DNA of 64,000 bases from Bradyrhizobium sp. 199 (GCF_023073355.1 NZ_JADPJI010000005.1:124001-188000); one strand, 5' to 3'; shown: positions 1-8,455, counted from the first letter of the stretch. Program-made: numbers and translations. The notes: a model not told the origin generated them from the sequence alone.

Positions 1-180
1 GTTTACCGAGTTGACGACTCCGGCCACATCCAAGGGATGCCGGAAATTATCGAGTGCGACGATGACGACGCCGCACTGGTTGAGGCGCAACGCTTTGTCG
101 ATGGCTGCGGCGTTGAGCTATGGGACGGCGCTCGTAAGGTGGCCTCTTTCCCCCCGGACAAGACGCGTGGCCATCCGTAA
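1..180 (+). CDS. Partial small conserved hypothetical protein (3' end)
   Basis: Frame 1 is open from the window edge to a TAA at 178-180, giving 59 visible residues. The start codon lies before the window. It begins VYRVDDSGHIQGMPEIIE, followed by a run of four Asp, then LVEAQRFVDGCGVELWDGARKVASFP. The acidic, compact composition looks like the short hypothetical proteins (about 60-70 aa) common in Bradyrhizobium genomes. I recognise no domain and no function can be assigned. It is preferred over the longer frame-2 reading because the frame-1 peptide has balanced protein-like composition across the shared stretch. Confidence 0.55.
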   Translation, partial: VYRVDDSGHIQGMPEIIECDDDDAALVEAQRFVDGCGVELWDGARKVASFPPDKTRGHP

Positions 181-292
181 GTTACCCCGCCCGCCTGACA
201 ACAAGCGCGAGGATGATTTGCTCCAGATGGTCCAAGATGACATCGAGGAACAGCGCGAGCTCCAACGGAGACTTCGCCGTAAGATGAATTAA
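62..292 (+). CDS. Doubtful small ORF with a coding-like tail
   Basis: Frame 2 is open to a TAA at 290-292, with an ATG at 62. The first ~40 codons overlap the frame-1 gene out of frame and look non-coding. The tail after position 180 (NKREDDLLQMVQDDIEEQRE and on to RRLRRKMN) is strongly charged and helix-like, as in a real small protein. Either a short gene begins near the end of the upstream gene, or a frameshift has split one longer protein. No ribosome binding site decides the start. Function unknown. Confidence 0.2.
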   Translation: MTTPHWLRRNALSMAAALSYGTALVRWPLSPRTRRVAIRKLPRPPDNKREDDLLQMVQDDIEEQRELQRRLRRKMN

Positions 293-404
293 GGCCGCCT
301 CAGTTGGCGGTCTTCCACTGTCAGCTGTTGGCCATTCGGCGATCTCAAGTTGTCCGCTGTTTAGCCTCCTGTTGAGGGATAAGCGGACATCCGAAGCACC
401 CTGA

Positions 405-1889
<1,485 letters not shown>

Positions 1890-2083
1890 GGCCGGGTTCC
1901 GCAGGCGGGTTCGGCGCGTGCGGTCGCGCGAACGGGAATTGGGAAGCGTTGCAGACACGTCGTGACCCCTCGGCTTGCTGGTTGGGCCGGGGGTTCTACG
2001 GCAGAGGCGGGGACTTGAAGCAAGCCCGTTGCGCACCACATATTGAGTTGGGAGGAGGGGCTTGCTCTTCCGCGCCCGCCGCG

Positions 2084-2175
2084 TTGACACGTCGGGCAAC
2101 ACACCGGCATGATGGCATCATCGAAACGAGTTTGATTTGGCCCGCGCGGGAGATGCCCGCTGCGGGTTTTGTTTT
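2084..2175 (+). ncRNA. Proposed small-RNA unit, copy A
   Basis: TTGACA (2084-2089), an 18-nt spacer and CATGAT (2108-2113) form a sigma-70-like promoter. A leader of about 25 nt follows, then a hairpin with arms 2141-2150 and 2156-2166 (one bulged T) and TTTTGTTTT at 2167-2175. The predicted transcript is roughly 2120-2175, about 55 nt. The same layout recurs at 2943, 3073 and 3846. An ATG overlapping the -10 opens a seven-codon frame that meets TGA, so translation is unlikely. The terminator points towards the response regulator gene, which is convergent. Confidence 0.5.
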
Positions 2176-2187
2176 GCCGGGAGAGAT

Positions 2188-2532
2188 TCAGCAGGTGCCG
2201 GTGGTTCGCTGCATGACGTCGGCGAGCTCCTCAAACGAGAACGGCTTCCTGATCATCGGCAGGCCGTCGCGCCGGGGCTCGCGCCCCGACAATTGCAGCA
2301 TCTTCAGCTCCGGGCGGATGCGCCTTGCCAGCTCGGCCAGTTCATGCCCATCCATGCCGGGCATGTTGATATCGGTGATGAGGATGGAGATGTCCTGGTT
2401 CTGCCTGAGCCGTTCGAGCGCATCCGCGCCGCCTTTGGCGCAGATCACCTCGCAGCCGAGCTCCTCCAGCATATCCACGATCACGTCGAGGACGGCGGGG
2501 TCGTCATCAACGACCAGGACAGTGTGGCTCAT
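2188..2532 (-). CDS. Single-domain response regulator (CheY-like receiver)
   Basis: A 114-residue protein made only of a receiver domain. The acidic pair is Asp10/Asp11, the phosphoacceptor is Asp54 (in LITDINMPGMDG), the switch residue is Ser82 and the conserved lysine is Lys96 (IRKPFSF). There is no output domain, so it must act through a partner protein or in a phosphorelay. No histidine kinase is adjacent. Its 3' end faces small-RNA copy A, whose hairpin could also serve as a terminator from the other side. The start at 2532 fits the usual beta-1 strand, MSHTVLVVDDD. Confidence 0.9.
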   Translation of the reverse strand: MSHTVLVVDDDPAVLDVIVDMLEELGCEVICAKGGADALERLRQNQDISILITDINMPGMDGHELAELARRIRPELKMLQLSGREPRRDGLPMIRKPFSFEELADVMQRTTGTC

Positions 2533-2596
2533 CGCGCGAACTTCCTTGCATCACATCGATCAACGCGCCGCTCTGCTTGTAGGTTCCCGCGAGCCT

Positions 2597-2697
2597 AAGC
2601 ATGATCCGAAAAAGTGCGCAGCGGTTTTCCGAAAAGATCATGCTTAAACAACGACCTAAAGCGCGATGCGATTCACCCTCATCGCATCGCGCTTTAG
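2597..2697. repeat. Dispersed palindromic intergenic element, copy 1
   Basis: The ~100-bp element begins aagcatgatccg, has an internal inverted repeat (gcatgatcc... and gatcatgc), and ends in a perfect 15-bp stem with arms 2658-2672 and 2681-2695 and an 8-nt loop. It matches copies at 17712-17812 and, partly, 33881-33939. From memory, such elements are very common between Bradyrhizobium genes. It ends with the TAA stop of the minus-strand gene 2694-2894. It may work as a terminator or mRNA stabiliser. Confidence 0.8.
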
Positions 2698-2894
2698 TCG
2701 TCCTTCGACAAATCGCCGGGCTTTTCGGGAACGCTGATGCTGCCGCCTTCGCCGTGCGCGAGGTCGCGGCCGCTGTCACGGGTCTCGCCGGGCTCTTCGA
2801 TGATCGCGTCCGGCATGTCGCGCTTTTTGTCGCGGCGCGGCTCGTCTGCGGGCGTGCTGCGCGGTGTCTGCGGTATCGTCGTCTTCGGTGTCAT
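2694..2894 (-). CDS. Small hydrophilic hypothetical protein
   Basis: A 66-residue protein rich in Pro, Asp, Glu, Arg and Lys, beginning MTPKTTIPQTPRSTPADEP. It has no membrane segment and no recognisable domain, and is probably intrinsically disordered. The ATG at 2894 is chosen because an AAAGGA ribosome binding site lies 8 nt upstream; the longer open frame runs through small-RNA copy B and is not credible. Its last codons and stop are supplied by the dispersed palindromic element. Similar small acidic/basic hypotheticals are frequent in Bradyrhizobium, but no function is known to me. Confidence 0.55.
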   Translation of the reverse strand: MTPKTTIPQTPRSTPADEPRRDKKRDMPDAIIEEPGETRDSGRDLAHGEGGSISVPEKPGDLSKDD

Positions 2895-2942
2895 TGGCCG
2901 ATCCTTTCGATCGGCTAACGCTCGCCGCGCCTGCAGGTTCGT

Positions 2943-3029
2943 TTGACACGTCGGGCAAAACACTGGCAGAATGGCATCATCGAAAAACGTCTGGTTAGCC
3001 CGCGCGGAGACATCTGCAGCGGGCTTTTT
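2943..3029 (+). ncRNA. Proposed small-RNA unit, copy B
   Basis: TTGACA (2943-2948), an 18-nt spacer, CAGAAT (2967-2972), then a leader and a hairpin. The lower stem pairs 2997-3003 with 3019-3025 and the upper stem pairs 3004-3008 with 3013-3017, with one bulged A and a T-run at 3025-3029. The predicted RNA is about 2979-3029 (~50 nt). Compared with copies A and C, both stems change sequence while staying paired, which points to selection on RNA structure. It is divergent from the small gene at 2694-2894. Confidence 0.5.
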
Positions 3030-3072
3030 CATTTCCGCTTTTTCGCGGCGACGATCTCGCGCAACACAGGCT

Positions 3073-3160
3073 TTGACACGTCGGGCAACACACCGGCATA
3101 ATGACATCATCGAGACGAGTTTGGTTCACCCGCGCGGAGCACATCCGCCGCGGGTTTTTT
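3073..3160 (+). ncRNA. Proposed small-RNA unit, copy C
   Basis: The best-formed copy. TTGACA (3073-3078), 18-nt spacer, CATAAT (3097-3102), leader containing CATCATCGA, then a hairpin: lower stem 3128-3134 with 3149-3155, upper stem 3135-3138 with 3144-3147, one bulged C, five-base loop and six T residues at 3155-3160. The predicted RNA is about 3109-3160. It lies only ~45 bp after copy B on the same strand, so the pair would give two near-identical transcripts from a tandem arrangement. Confidence 0.55.
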
Positions 3161-3408
3161 CGTCTCGATTTCAGAATCGGACGGCGGCGGCGCATTGCGG
3201 CCACGCACTCGTCAAACCTGGAGCGCCGATCGGCGCGCCGCCGTCCGTACCATTGCTGGCCGTGCACGCGCGAACGTGCCGGCCCGCGGCGAGAGGGCCC
3301 ATTGCCCGCGCCGCTGCGGTCTCCGGAAGACACGGAGATAGGGTTCGCGCCCGAAACGATCGCGCTTTTGTTGACGCGATCTGCCGCGCATTTTCTTGTT
3401 TGGGAGGG
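3161..3408. other. Gene-free stretch upstream of prophage genes
   Basis: About 250 bp between small-RNA copy C and the tiny membrane-protein gene. One frame stays open across it (ending ...LLLTRSAAHFLVWEG before TGA at 3410-3412), but it lacks a credible start of its own and reads through copy C. I see no convincing gene, promoter or repeat. It may be a decayed prophage gene. Confidence 0.4.
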
Positions 3409-3483
3409 ATGATGACCGCCTATCTGATATCGCTCGCGCTCGCCGGCCTGATCGCAATCGTGCTGTGGGAGACGTTGTCGTGA
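3409..3483 (+). CDS. Tiny single-pass membrane peptide
   Basis: It encodes MMTAYLISLALAGLIAIVLW followed by ETLS, 24 residues that are nearly all one transmembrane helix. A GGGAGGG motif (3402-3408) touches the first ATG at 3409, so the second ATG at 3412 is a likely true start. Its TGA (3481-3483) overlaps the GTG of the next gene in a GTGA arrangement, implying translational coupling. Small hydrophobic peptides of this kind occur in phage and moron gene sets. The function is unknown. Confidence 0.5.
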   Translation: MMTAYLISLALAGLIAIVLWETLS

Positions 3484-3815
3484 GCGATGACATCGAAAGC
3501 GAGCTCGCAAACGAGCCGTCCCGACCGCCGGCTGGCAGGAAAACGGCGAGGGCGCGCACCCTGACCGAGATCCGCTCGCTCGCGCGCAGCCACACCAGGA
3601 CGGCCCTGAAGGTTCTCGTCGGCATCATGCGCAGCGATGATGCGACGCCGGCCGCGCGCCTCTCGGCCGCCAACGCCATCCTCGATCGCGGCTGGGGCAA
3701 GGCCGCACAGCCGCTCGAGAGCGGCGAAGAGGTCGTGGAAACGATCCACCGGGTCGAGCGGGTCATCGTGCGCCCGGAAGACGCCATCGGCGGCGAGGCC
3801 GGCCCCAAGGCTTGA
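3480..3815 (+). CDS. Prophage-associated small protein, possible terminase small-subunit-like
   Basis: A 111-residue, basic, soluble protein starting at a GTG that overlaps the stop of the upstream membrane-peptide gene. The middle part (residues about 30-75, with TLTEIRSLARSHTRTALKVL and AARLSAANAILDRGWGK) is predicted helical, like the DNA-binding region of proteins encoded just before phage terminase genes; the C-terminus (EEVVETIHRVERVIVRPED) is acidic. This resemblance is from memory and not a firm family match. The large terminase now lies 1.5 kb downstream, beyond an inserted opposite-strand gene. Confidence 0.6.
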   Translation: MSDDIESELANEPSRPPAGRKTARARTLTEIRSLARSHTRTALKVLVGIMRSDDATPAARLSAANAILDRGWGKAAQPLESGEEVVETIHRVERVIVRPEDAIGGEAGPKA

Positions 3816-3845
3816 GTTGCCAAAATCTCGAACTTGAAGTTCGCC

Positions 3846-3935
3846 TCGACGCGTCGGGCAAAACACTGGCAGAATGGCATCGTCGAAAGAGTTCCGTTCA
3901 GCCCGCGCGGGAAGCATCCCGTTGCTTGCTGCTCA
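3846..3935 (+). repeat. Small-RNA unit, copy D (decayed)
   Basis: This copy keeps the 18-nt spacer and CAGAAT (3870-3875) but has TCGACG in place of TTGACA. The upper stem is kept (cggga/tcccg), but the lower stem and the T-run are lost. It is therefore probably not an active promoter-terminator unit. It sits just after the 111-aa prophage gene and before the stop of the minus-strand secreted-protein gene. Confidence 0.6.
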
Positions 3936-3947
3936 TTTCGTCGATCC

Positions 3948-4922
3948 CTAGTTCCTGCTCTGCTTGCCGGCCCGGTGCTGCGCGGCATAGGCGCGTTGCA
4001 CCTGAGCGCCGCAATAGGACAGCTTTCGGCCGTCGCCGGTGAAGTGTCCGTCCTTGATGATCCAGAGGATGACGGTCTTGTCGTCGATCTTCTTGAACAT
4101 CAGGTTCTTGCGGTCATGAATGGTGTCCGGGTCCTGCACGCTGACGGCGTCGGGGCCTGGAGCCGATTGCAACGTGCAGTCGGCGTCGATCCTGACGGTG
4201 TCGGGAAGCTGAACCTGCGTATTCCTGATCTGGCAGATATTCGAGGCCGTCGTGATCGACTTCCTGGCGAATGCAACGACCGTGTCACTGAATTTTGCGC
4301 AACGTTCCTCGAAATCAGCACCTACCGCGCCGTAGACGCCATCCTGCGGATGAGCGCTCTTGAGAGTGAGTTCCACTTCGGCCTTCCGCTTGGCTTCCTC
4401 GGCCTTCTGCTTTGTTTCCACCTTGGCTCTCAGCGTGGCCTCGGCGAGCGCGCGCTGCGTCTTCAGAGGGCAATAGGCTGCACGCCAGGGAGGGTCCTTG
4501 AACTTCCCGTTCAGGCTTTTCTGGACAGAGATTGTCGCGTCATCAATCCGCTTGACGAACATGACTTCGTTGAATTTCCTGCTCGCCCAGTTGGGATCGC
4601 GGGGGTTGAGGTTCTGCGCCAGATTGTAATCGTCGCAGACCATTTCAACCCTCAGCGAGCCCGGGCCTAGATCGGTGATTTTCTTGAAATCGCAGCCCCA
4701 TTCGGAACCGCTGACCGACATTTCGCCGATCGTCATGTCGTTGCCCTCATCGCAGTTCGACTCGAAATTCCTGCCGGGTTCAGCATAGGCGCCGGCCTTC
4801 GGACGCCATTTGTCGAATGCCGGCGCGGGGCGCTCTTGTGCGATCGCATCGGATGCGAATGTGGTCAGCATCAGCGCCAACATCGCGTGATGCCGAATTC
4901 CGAAGACCGGCAGCTTTCTCAC
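3948..4922 (-). CDS. Secreted protein of unknown function
   Basis: A 324-residue protein with an N-terminal signal peptide (basic MRKLPVFGIRHH, hydrophobic MLALMLTTFASDAIA, cleavage near AIA-QE). The mature part has about eight Cys in two similar halves, each with a Cys-x-x-(x)-Lys-x-Ile/Ser region, suggesting a duplicated disulfide-bonded periplasmic domain. A Lys/Glu/Ala-rich helix (about 175-200, KQKAEEAKRKAEVE) separates them. The GTG at 4922 is chosen because a GGGGAGA site lies 5-6 nt upstream and it gives a clean signal peptide. Base composition is less GC-rich than its neighbours, consistent with recent acquisition inside the prophage remnant. Confidence 0.7.
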   Translation of the reverse strand: MRKLPVFGIRHHAMLALMLTTFASDAIAQERPAPAFDKWRPKAGAYAEPGRNFESNCDEGNDMTIGEMSVSGSEWGCDFKKITDLGPGSLRVEMVCDDYNLAQNLNPRDPNWASRKFNEVMFVKRIDDATISVQKSLNGKFKDPPWRAAYCPLKTQRALAEATLRAKVETKQKAEEAKRKAEVELTLKSAHPQDGVYGAVGADFEERCAKFSDTVVAFARKSITTASNICQIRNTQVQLPDTVRIDADCTLQSAPGPDAVSVQDPDTIHDRKNLMFKKIDDKTVILWIIKDGHFTGDGRKLSYCGAQVQRAYAAQHRAGKQSRN

Positions 4923-5081
4923 GCGAGTCTCCCCTGTCCGTCGGATCGAGAGGTCGCCCTCTGCGTCTCCTGCGGGCAACCTAGTTAGACAATTATCAAT
5001 GGTTGAGCAAATCGGCCGAAGCCACACCGTCGCAGGTGCGGGCAAGTGCGCTGACGTGCCTCTTCCGAATGGGGTTGGGAC

Positions 5082-5351
5082 ATGTCCTGGGAAGATATGA
5101 CGAGAATGCCTGTCGGAAGCCCGAACCGATCGGCGTTCGATTCAGCGCCGGTAGAGGTCCCGAACATCGGCCCGGCTTCCACGCTCCCACCAGCCGCGCA
5201 GGAACAGTTCGGTGGCCTATTTGGGCTTTGGCTGCCATTCTCCGAAAACGCGATCCCGCCCGACCTGAGCCAACCTCGGCAACGACAACCCGACTCACCA
5301 GACAACGAAGACTGGTCCGCGATGTGGCGCAGGCGCACCAGCCTGCCCTAG
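5082..5351 (+). CDS. Possible small ORF before the terminase
   Basis: An 89-codon frame starting MSWEDMTRMPVGSPNRSAFD and ending ...MWRRRTSLP, stopping 18 bp before the terminase start. The composition is Pro/Ser/Asp/Gln-rich, with third-position GC lower than in neighbouring genes and no clear ribosome binding site. The rest of 4923-5369 shows nothing else I can support. It could be a small phage gene in decay or a chance frame. Confidence 0.25.
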   Translation: MSWEDMTRMPVGSPNRSAFDSAPVEVPNIGPASTLPPAAQEQFGGLFGLWLPFSENAIPPDLSQPRQRQPDSPDNEDWSAMWRRRTSLP

Positions 5352-5369
5352 GGCGAGCGAGCGCATCCA

Positions 5370-6332
5370 TTGTCCATCCTGAAAATTCCGACGGCCAAGA
5401 TCTTCGAGCCGCTGCTGAAGCCTGCGCGCTACAAGGGCGTTTATGGCGGACGCGGCTCGGGCAAATCGCATTTCTTCGGCGAGCTGCTGGTCGAGACCTG
5501 CCAGGCCGAACGCGGCACGCTCGCGGTCTGCATTCGCGAGGCGCAGCGTACGCTGGCGCAATCCTCCAAACGCCTGATCGAAGGCAAGATCGCAAGTCTC
5601 GGTCTCGGCCACGGCTTCAAGCTCTTCAGCGACAAGATCGAGACGCCCGGCGACGGGCTCATCATCTTCCGCGGGCTTCAGGATCACACGGCCGACTCGA
5701 TCAAATCATTGGAGGGATTCCGCATCGCCTGGATCGACGAGGCGCAATCCTTGAGCGCGCGCAGCCTTGCGCTGCTGCGGCCTACGATTCGCGCCAAGGA
5801 CTCCGAGCTTTGGGCGAGCTGGAATCCGCGCCGCAAGAGCGATGCGATCGACGATTTCCTGCGTGGGCGCAAGCCCGACGGCTCCCTGGTCGTCAAGGCG
5901 AACTGGCGCGACAATCCCTGGTTTCCGGACGTGCTCGGCGAGGAAAGATTGCTGGATCAAAAGCTCTATCCGGAGCGCTACGATCACATCTGGGAAGGCG
6001 AGTATGCGCGCGCTTTCGAGGGCGCCTATTTCGCCTCGCTGCTGTCGGAAGCACGCGCGCAGGGGCGGATCGGGAAGGTGGCGGCGGATCCATTGCTGCC
6101 GCTGCGCGCCTTCATCGACATCGGCGGCGCGGGCGCAGCGGCGGATGCCTTCACGATGTGGGTCGTGCAGTGGGTTGGCAGCGAACTCAGAGCCGACTTC
6201 CAGCACCTGCGGCGCTGGCGAAAGAGCGTGGAACAGGCGCAGAGCTACACCTTCAAGGCGGTGATCACGATCATTGCGACGGGCCTGATGGGGGCGGTCT
6301 GGCTCGGCGTCAAAGTCGTGCTGGGCAAGTGA
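5370..6332 (+). pseudogene. Terminase large subunit, C-terminally truncated and fused to a membrane tail
   Basis: Residues 1-~265 are the ATPase part of a PBSX/Terminase_3-type packaging motor: Walker A GGRGSGKS (26-33), Walker B IAWIDEA (119-125), and a coupling region with SWNPRR. The nuclease domain begins with VDIGG-like FIDIGGAGAAADAFTMWVVQ but stops there. From about residue 273 the frame continues into ADFQHLRRWRKSVEQAQSYT and a hydrophobic helix (AVITIIATGLMGAVWLG), which resembles a separate small phage membrane protein. The full family is usually above 400 residues; this is 320. I infer an internal deletion that joined two phage genes in frame. A TTG start at 5370 is used. Confidence 0.75.
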
Positions 6333-6382
6333 GCCTCCACCGCCTCCGAGTCGCAGTAGACTACCCCCCAATAGGCCATCCC

Positions 6383-6811
6383 ATGTACAGAATTCGGATC
6401 GTCGATGCGGACGATGATGAGACCGCCGAGATTCTCGGCGATCTGCATCGGCTGACATTCTTCGATGGGGCTTCCATGCCGCAATTCGATTTGGGGGCGT
6501 GGTGGATCGCCTACCACGGTGATGACGCGGTCGCCTTCGCCGGCGTCGTGCCGTCGACGCATGCGCGGAACAGCGGATATTTCTGCCGGGTCGGGGTCTT
6601 GCAGCGGCACTGGGGACGGGGACTTCAACTGAGGCTGATGCGAGCGATCGAAGTGCGAGCGCGACGCCTCGGATGGGACTGCATCGTCTCCGATACAACG
6701 GACAATCCGGTATCTGCGAATAATTTCATCCGTGCGGGTTATCGGCTTCACGAGCCCGAATCGCCATGGGCCTGGTCGCATACGCTCTATTGGCGAAAGT
6801 GGCTGCGCTGA
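6383..6811 (+). CDS. GNAT-family N-acetyltransferase, prophage-linked
   Basis: A 142-residue protein with the GNAT fold: a central acceptor strand (AVAFAGVVPS), an acetyl-CoA pyrophosphate loop around VGVLQRHWGRGLQLRLM (the R/Q-x-x-G-x-G/R motif), and a C-terminal NFIRAGYRLHEPESPWAWSH segment. The acceptor is unknown. It follows the truncated terminase by 50 bp on the same strand, and I recall very similar GNAT proteins beside terminases in rhizobial prophages. The much longer open frame upstream runs antisense-like through the terminase in another frame and is rejected; ATG 6383 starts at the expected first strand. Confidence 0.8.
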   Translation: MYRIRIVDADDDETAEILGDLHRLTFFDGASMPQFDLGAWWIAYHGDDAVAFAGVVPSTHARNSGYFCRVGVLQRHWGRGLQLRLMRAIEVRARRLGWDCIVSDTTDNPVSANNFIRAGYRLHEPESPWAWSHTLYWRKWLR

Positions 6812-6907
6812 ACAATTGCAGCGGTTTTCCCGTCATGCGGAACGTGACTTTCGCAAACTAGAATGGCCGCGAGAGGCGCGCGCGCTTCCGCCGCTCGGAG
6901 ATCTCTA

Positions 6908-6939
6908 ACAGCCCGGCAGCTTGATGGCTGCCGGGCTGT
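6908..6939 (+). terminator. Strong 13-bp hairpin, possible terminator
   Basis: Perfect inverted repeat: arms 6908-6920 and 6927-6939 around a six-base loop (ttgatg), 13 bp and GC-rich, followed only by TTTCTG, so the T-run is weak. It stands between the end of the prophage remnant and the CoA-transferase gene and would insulate them. Confidence 0.5.
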
Positions 6940-7069
6940 TTCTGCGTTTCGGGCTGGAGCGAGCGAGGCACTTGGGAAGTGGGCCTTGCGAAGTGGGCGG
7001 CGCCGGGCTTTAAGTTTGCTCTTGCAGGAAATTCGGCGGCCATAAGCCGATGTAAAGGGAGCGCCATCG

Positions 7070-8338
7070 ATGCCCAACAAGCCTCAATTGCCGGAACGTT
7101 CGCCGCGGGCGACGGGAGGACCGACTGCGCTCGATGGCCTGCTGGTCGTCGATTTTACGCGTGTCGTCGCCGGCCCGGCCTGCACGCAGATACTCGCCGA
7201 TTTTGGCGCGCACGTCATCAAGATCGAGAACCCCGACGGCGGCGACGACACGCGCGCCTATGAGCACGCCGAAATTGGCGGCGAAAGCGCGGCCTATCTC
7301 AGCCTGAACCGCAACAAGCGCGGCATTGCGCTCGATCTTTCGGTGCCGGAGGCCCGCGAGATCGCGCTGGATCTGATTCGCAAGGCGGATGTGGTCGTCG
7401 AGAACTTTTCCAGCGGGGTCATGAAGAAGTTCGGGCTCGACTATGAGGCGGTTGCCCCGCTCAATCCTCGGCTGGTCTATTGCTCGATCTCCGCCTACGG
7501 ACGCTCCGGACCGTTCGCCTCGCGCCCCGGCTTCGATCCCATCACGCAGGCCGAGAGCGGCTTCATGTCCCTCAACGGATTCGCCGACGGCCCGGCGGTT
7601 CGGACCGGCCCGCCCATCGTGGACATGGCGACGGGGATGTCCGCCTGTAACGCCATCCTGCTGGCGCTGCTCGCGCGGGATCGGCTCGGCCGCGGGCAAC
7701 ATGTCGAAGTCGCCTTGTTCGACATCGCGATGGGAATGACCGGCTTCTACGGCATGGCCTATCTCATCAACGGCGAAAACCCCGGCCGGTTCGGCAATTC
7801 GCCCAGCGGGTCTCCCACCGTCGGCGTCTATGAGGCCTCCGATGGGCCACTTTACATGGCCTGCGCCAACGATCGGCTCTATCGCCGGCTCGTGGTCGAG
7901 GTGTTCAACCGACCAGATCTCATTAGCGAGCCGCAGTTTGCCACGCGCAAGGCCCGTTCCGAGAACAAGGAGCTCCTGCGCGCGGCCATCGCGGAGGTCT
8001 TTGCCGGCGATACGCTCGAGAACTGGATGAGGAAGATGAAGCGGGCCAATATTCCGGTCGGCTACCTTCGGACGGTGGAGGAGGGGTTCAACGCACCAGA
8101 AGCTCGCGAGCGCCATCGCTTGAACCGGATTCCGCACCGTACCGCGGAATGGGTGCCCAACATCGAGCCGCCGATTACCATGAGCCTCACCGGCGCGATC
8201 GATCCCGTTGCGGCACCCCTGCTAGGTGAGCATACCGAGGATGTCTTGCGTCATGTGCTCGGTTACGACGAGCGTCGGATTACGGAGTTTACGCGGAAGG
8301 GTGTCTTTGGCGTGGGCAAAACCTCGGCGCCAGGTTAA
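7070..8338 (+). CDS. CaiB/BaiF (family III) CoA-transferase
   Basis: A 422-residue cytoplasmic enzyme that moves CoA between carboxylic acids. Typical features: N-terminal LLVVDFTRVVAGPACTQILA with a Rossmann-like start, KIENPDGGDDTR, NRNKRGIALDL, VENFSSGVMKKFGLDY, and PPIVDMATGM with Asp185 as the expected catalytic aspartate that forms the acyl anhydride. Length is normal for a subunit of the interlocked dimer. It opens the catabolic block on the plus strand, 117 bp before the two-component monooxygenase, and may activate a dicarboxylate or aromatic acid intermediate. The substrate cannot be told from sequence. Confidence 0.88.
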   Translation: MPNKPQLPERSPRATGGPTALDGLLVVDFTRVVAGPACTQILADFGAHVIKIENPDGGDDTRAYEHAEIGGESAAYLSLNRNKRGIALDLSVPEAREIALDLIRKADVVVENFSSGVMKKFGLDYEAVAPLNPRLVYCSISAYGRSGPFASRPGFDPITQAESGFMSLNGFADGPAVRTGPPIVDMATGMSACNAILLALLARDRLGRGQHVEVALFDIAMGMTGFYGMAYLINGENPGRFGNSPSGSPTVGVYEASDGPLYMACANDRLYRRLVVEVFNRPDLISEPQFATRKARSENKELLRAAIAEVFAGDTLENWMRKMKRANIPVGYLRTVEEGFNAPEARERHRLNRIPHRTAEWVPNIEPPITMSLTGAIDPVAAPLLGEHTEDVLRHVLGYDERRITEFTRKGVFGVGKTSAPG

Positions 8339-8455
8339 GCCTGAGCGGTCAGTCCTCACGGGACCCGGCTTCGCCGGCATGCGAATCGATACCATTTGCA
8401 TTGGCTTGATTTGGCGGTGCGGCGGCCGCATAAATGTGTGAAGCGAGGGACACGA

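Larger units (their letters stand above)
3409..6811 (+). mobile_element. Decayed prophage segment
   Basis: This block holds a tiny membrane-peptide gene, a 111-aa gene with a small-terminase/packaging-associated look, a truncated terminase large subunit and a GNAT gene of a type I associate with prophage terminase loci. No integrase, portal, capsid, tail or lysis gene is present. A minus-strand gene for a secreted protein (3948-4922) and a decayed small-RNA copy interrupt the order. I could not find flanking attachment sites; the limits given are those of the recognisable genes. Confidence 0.6.

Noticed and set aside
2087..3935. CRISPR-like array formed by the repeated units
   Set aside because: Units are unevenly spaced (about 860, 130 and 770 bp), contain promoter and terminator signatures, and intervening DNA includes genes; no spacer pattern.
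5003..6382. Long upstream extension of the GNAT gene
   Set aside because: It runs out of frame through the terminase and its composition is not protein-like; the GNAT domain begins at 6383.
6812..7069. Prophage attachment site or tRNA next to the phage remnant
   Set aside because: I found no tRNA-like fold and no direct repeat flanking the remnant; only the 13-bp hairpin is clear.
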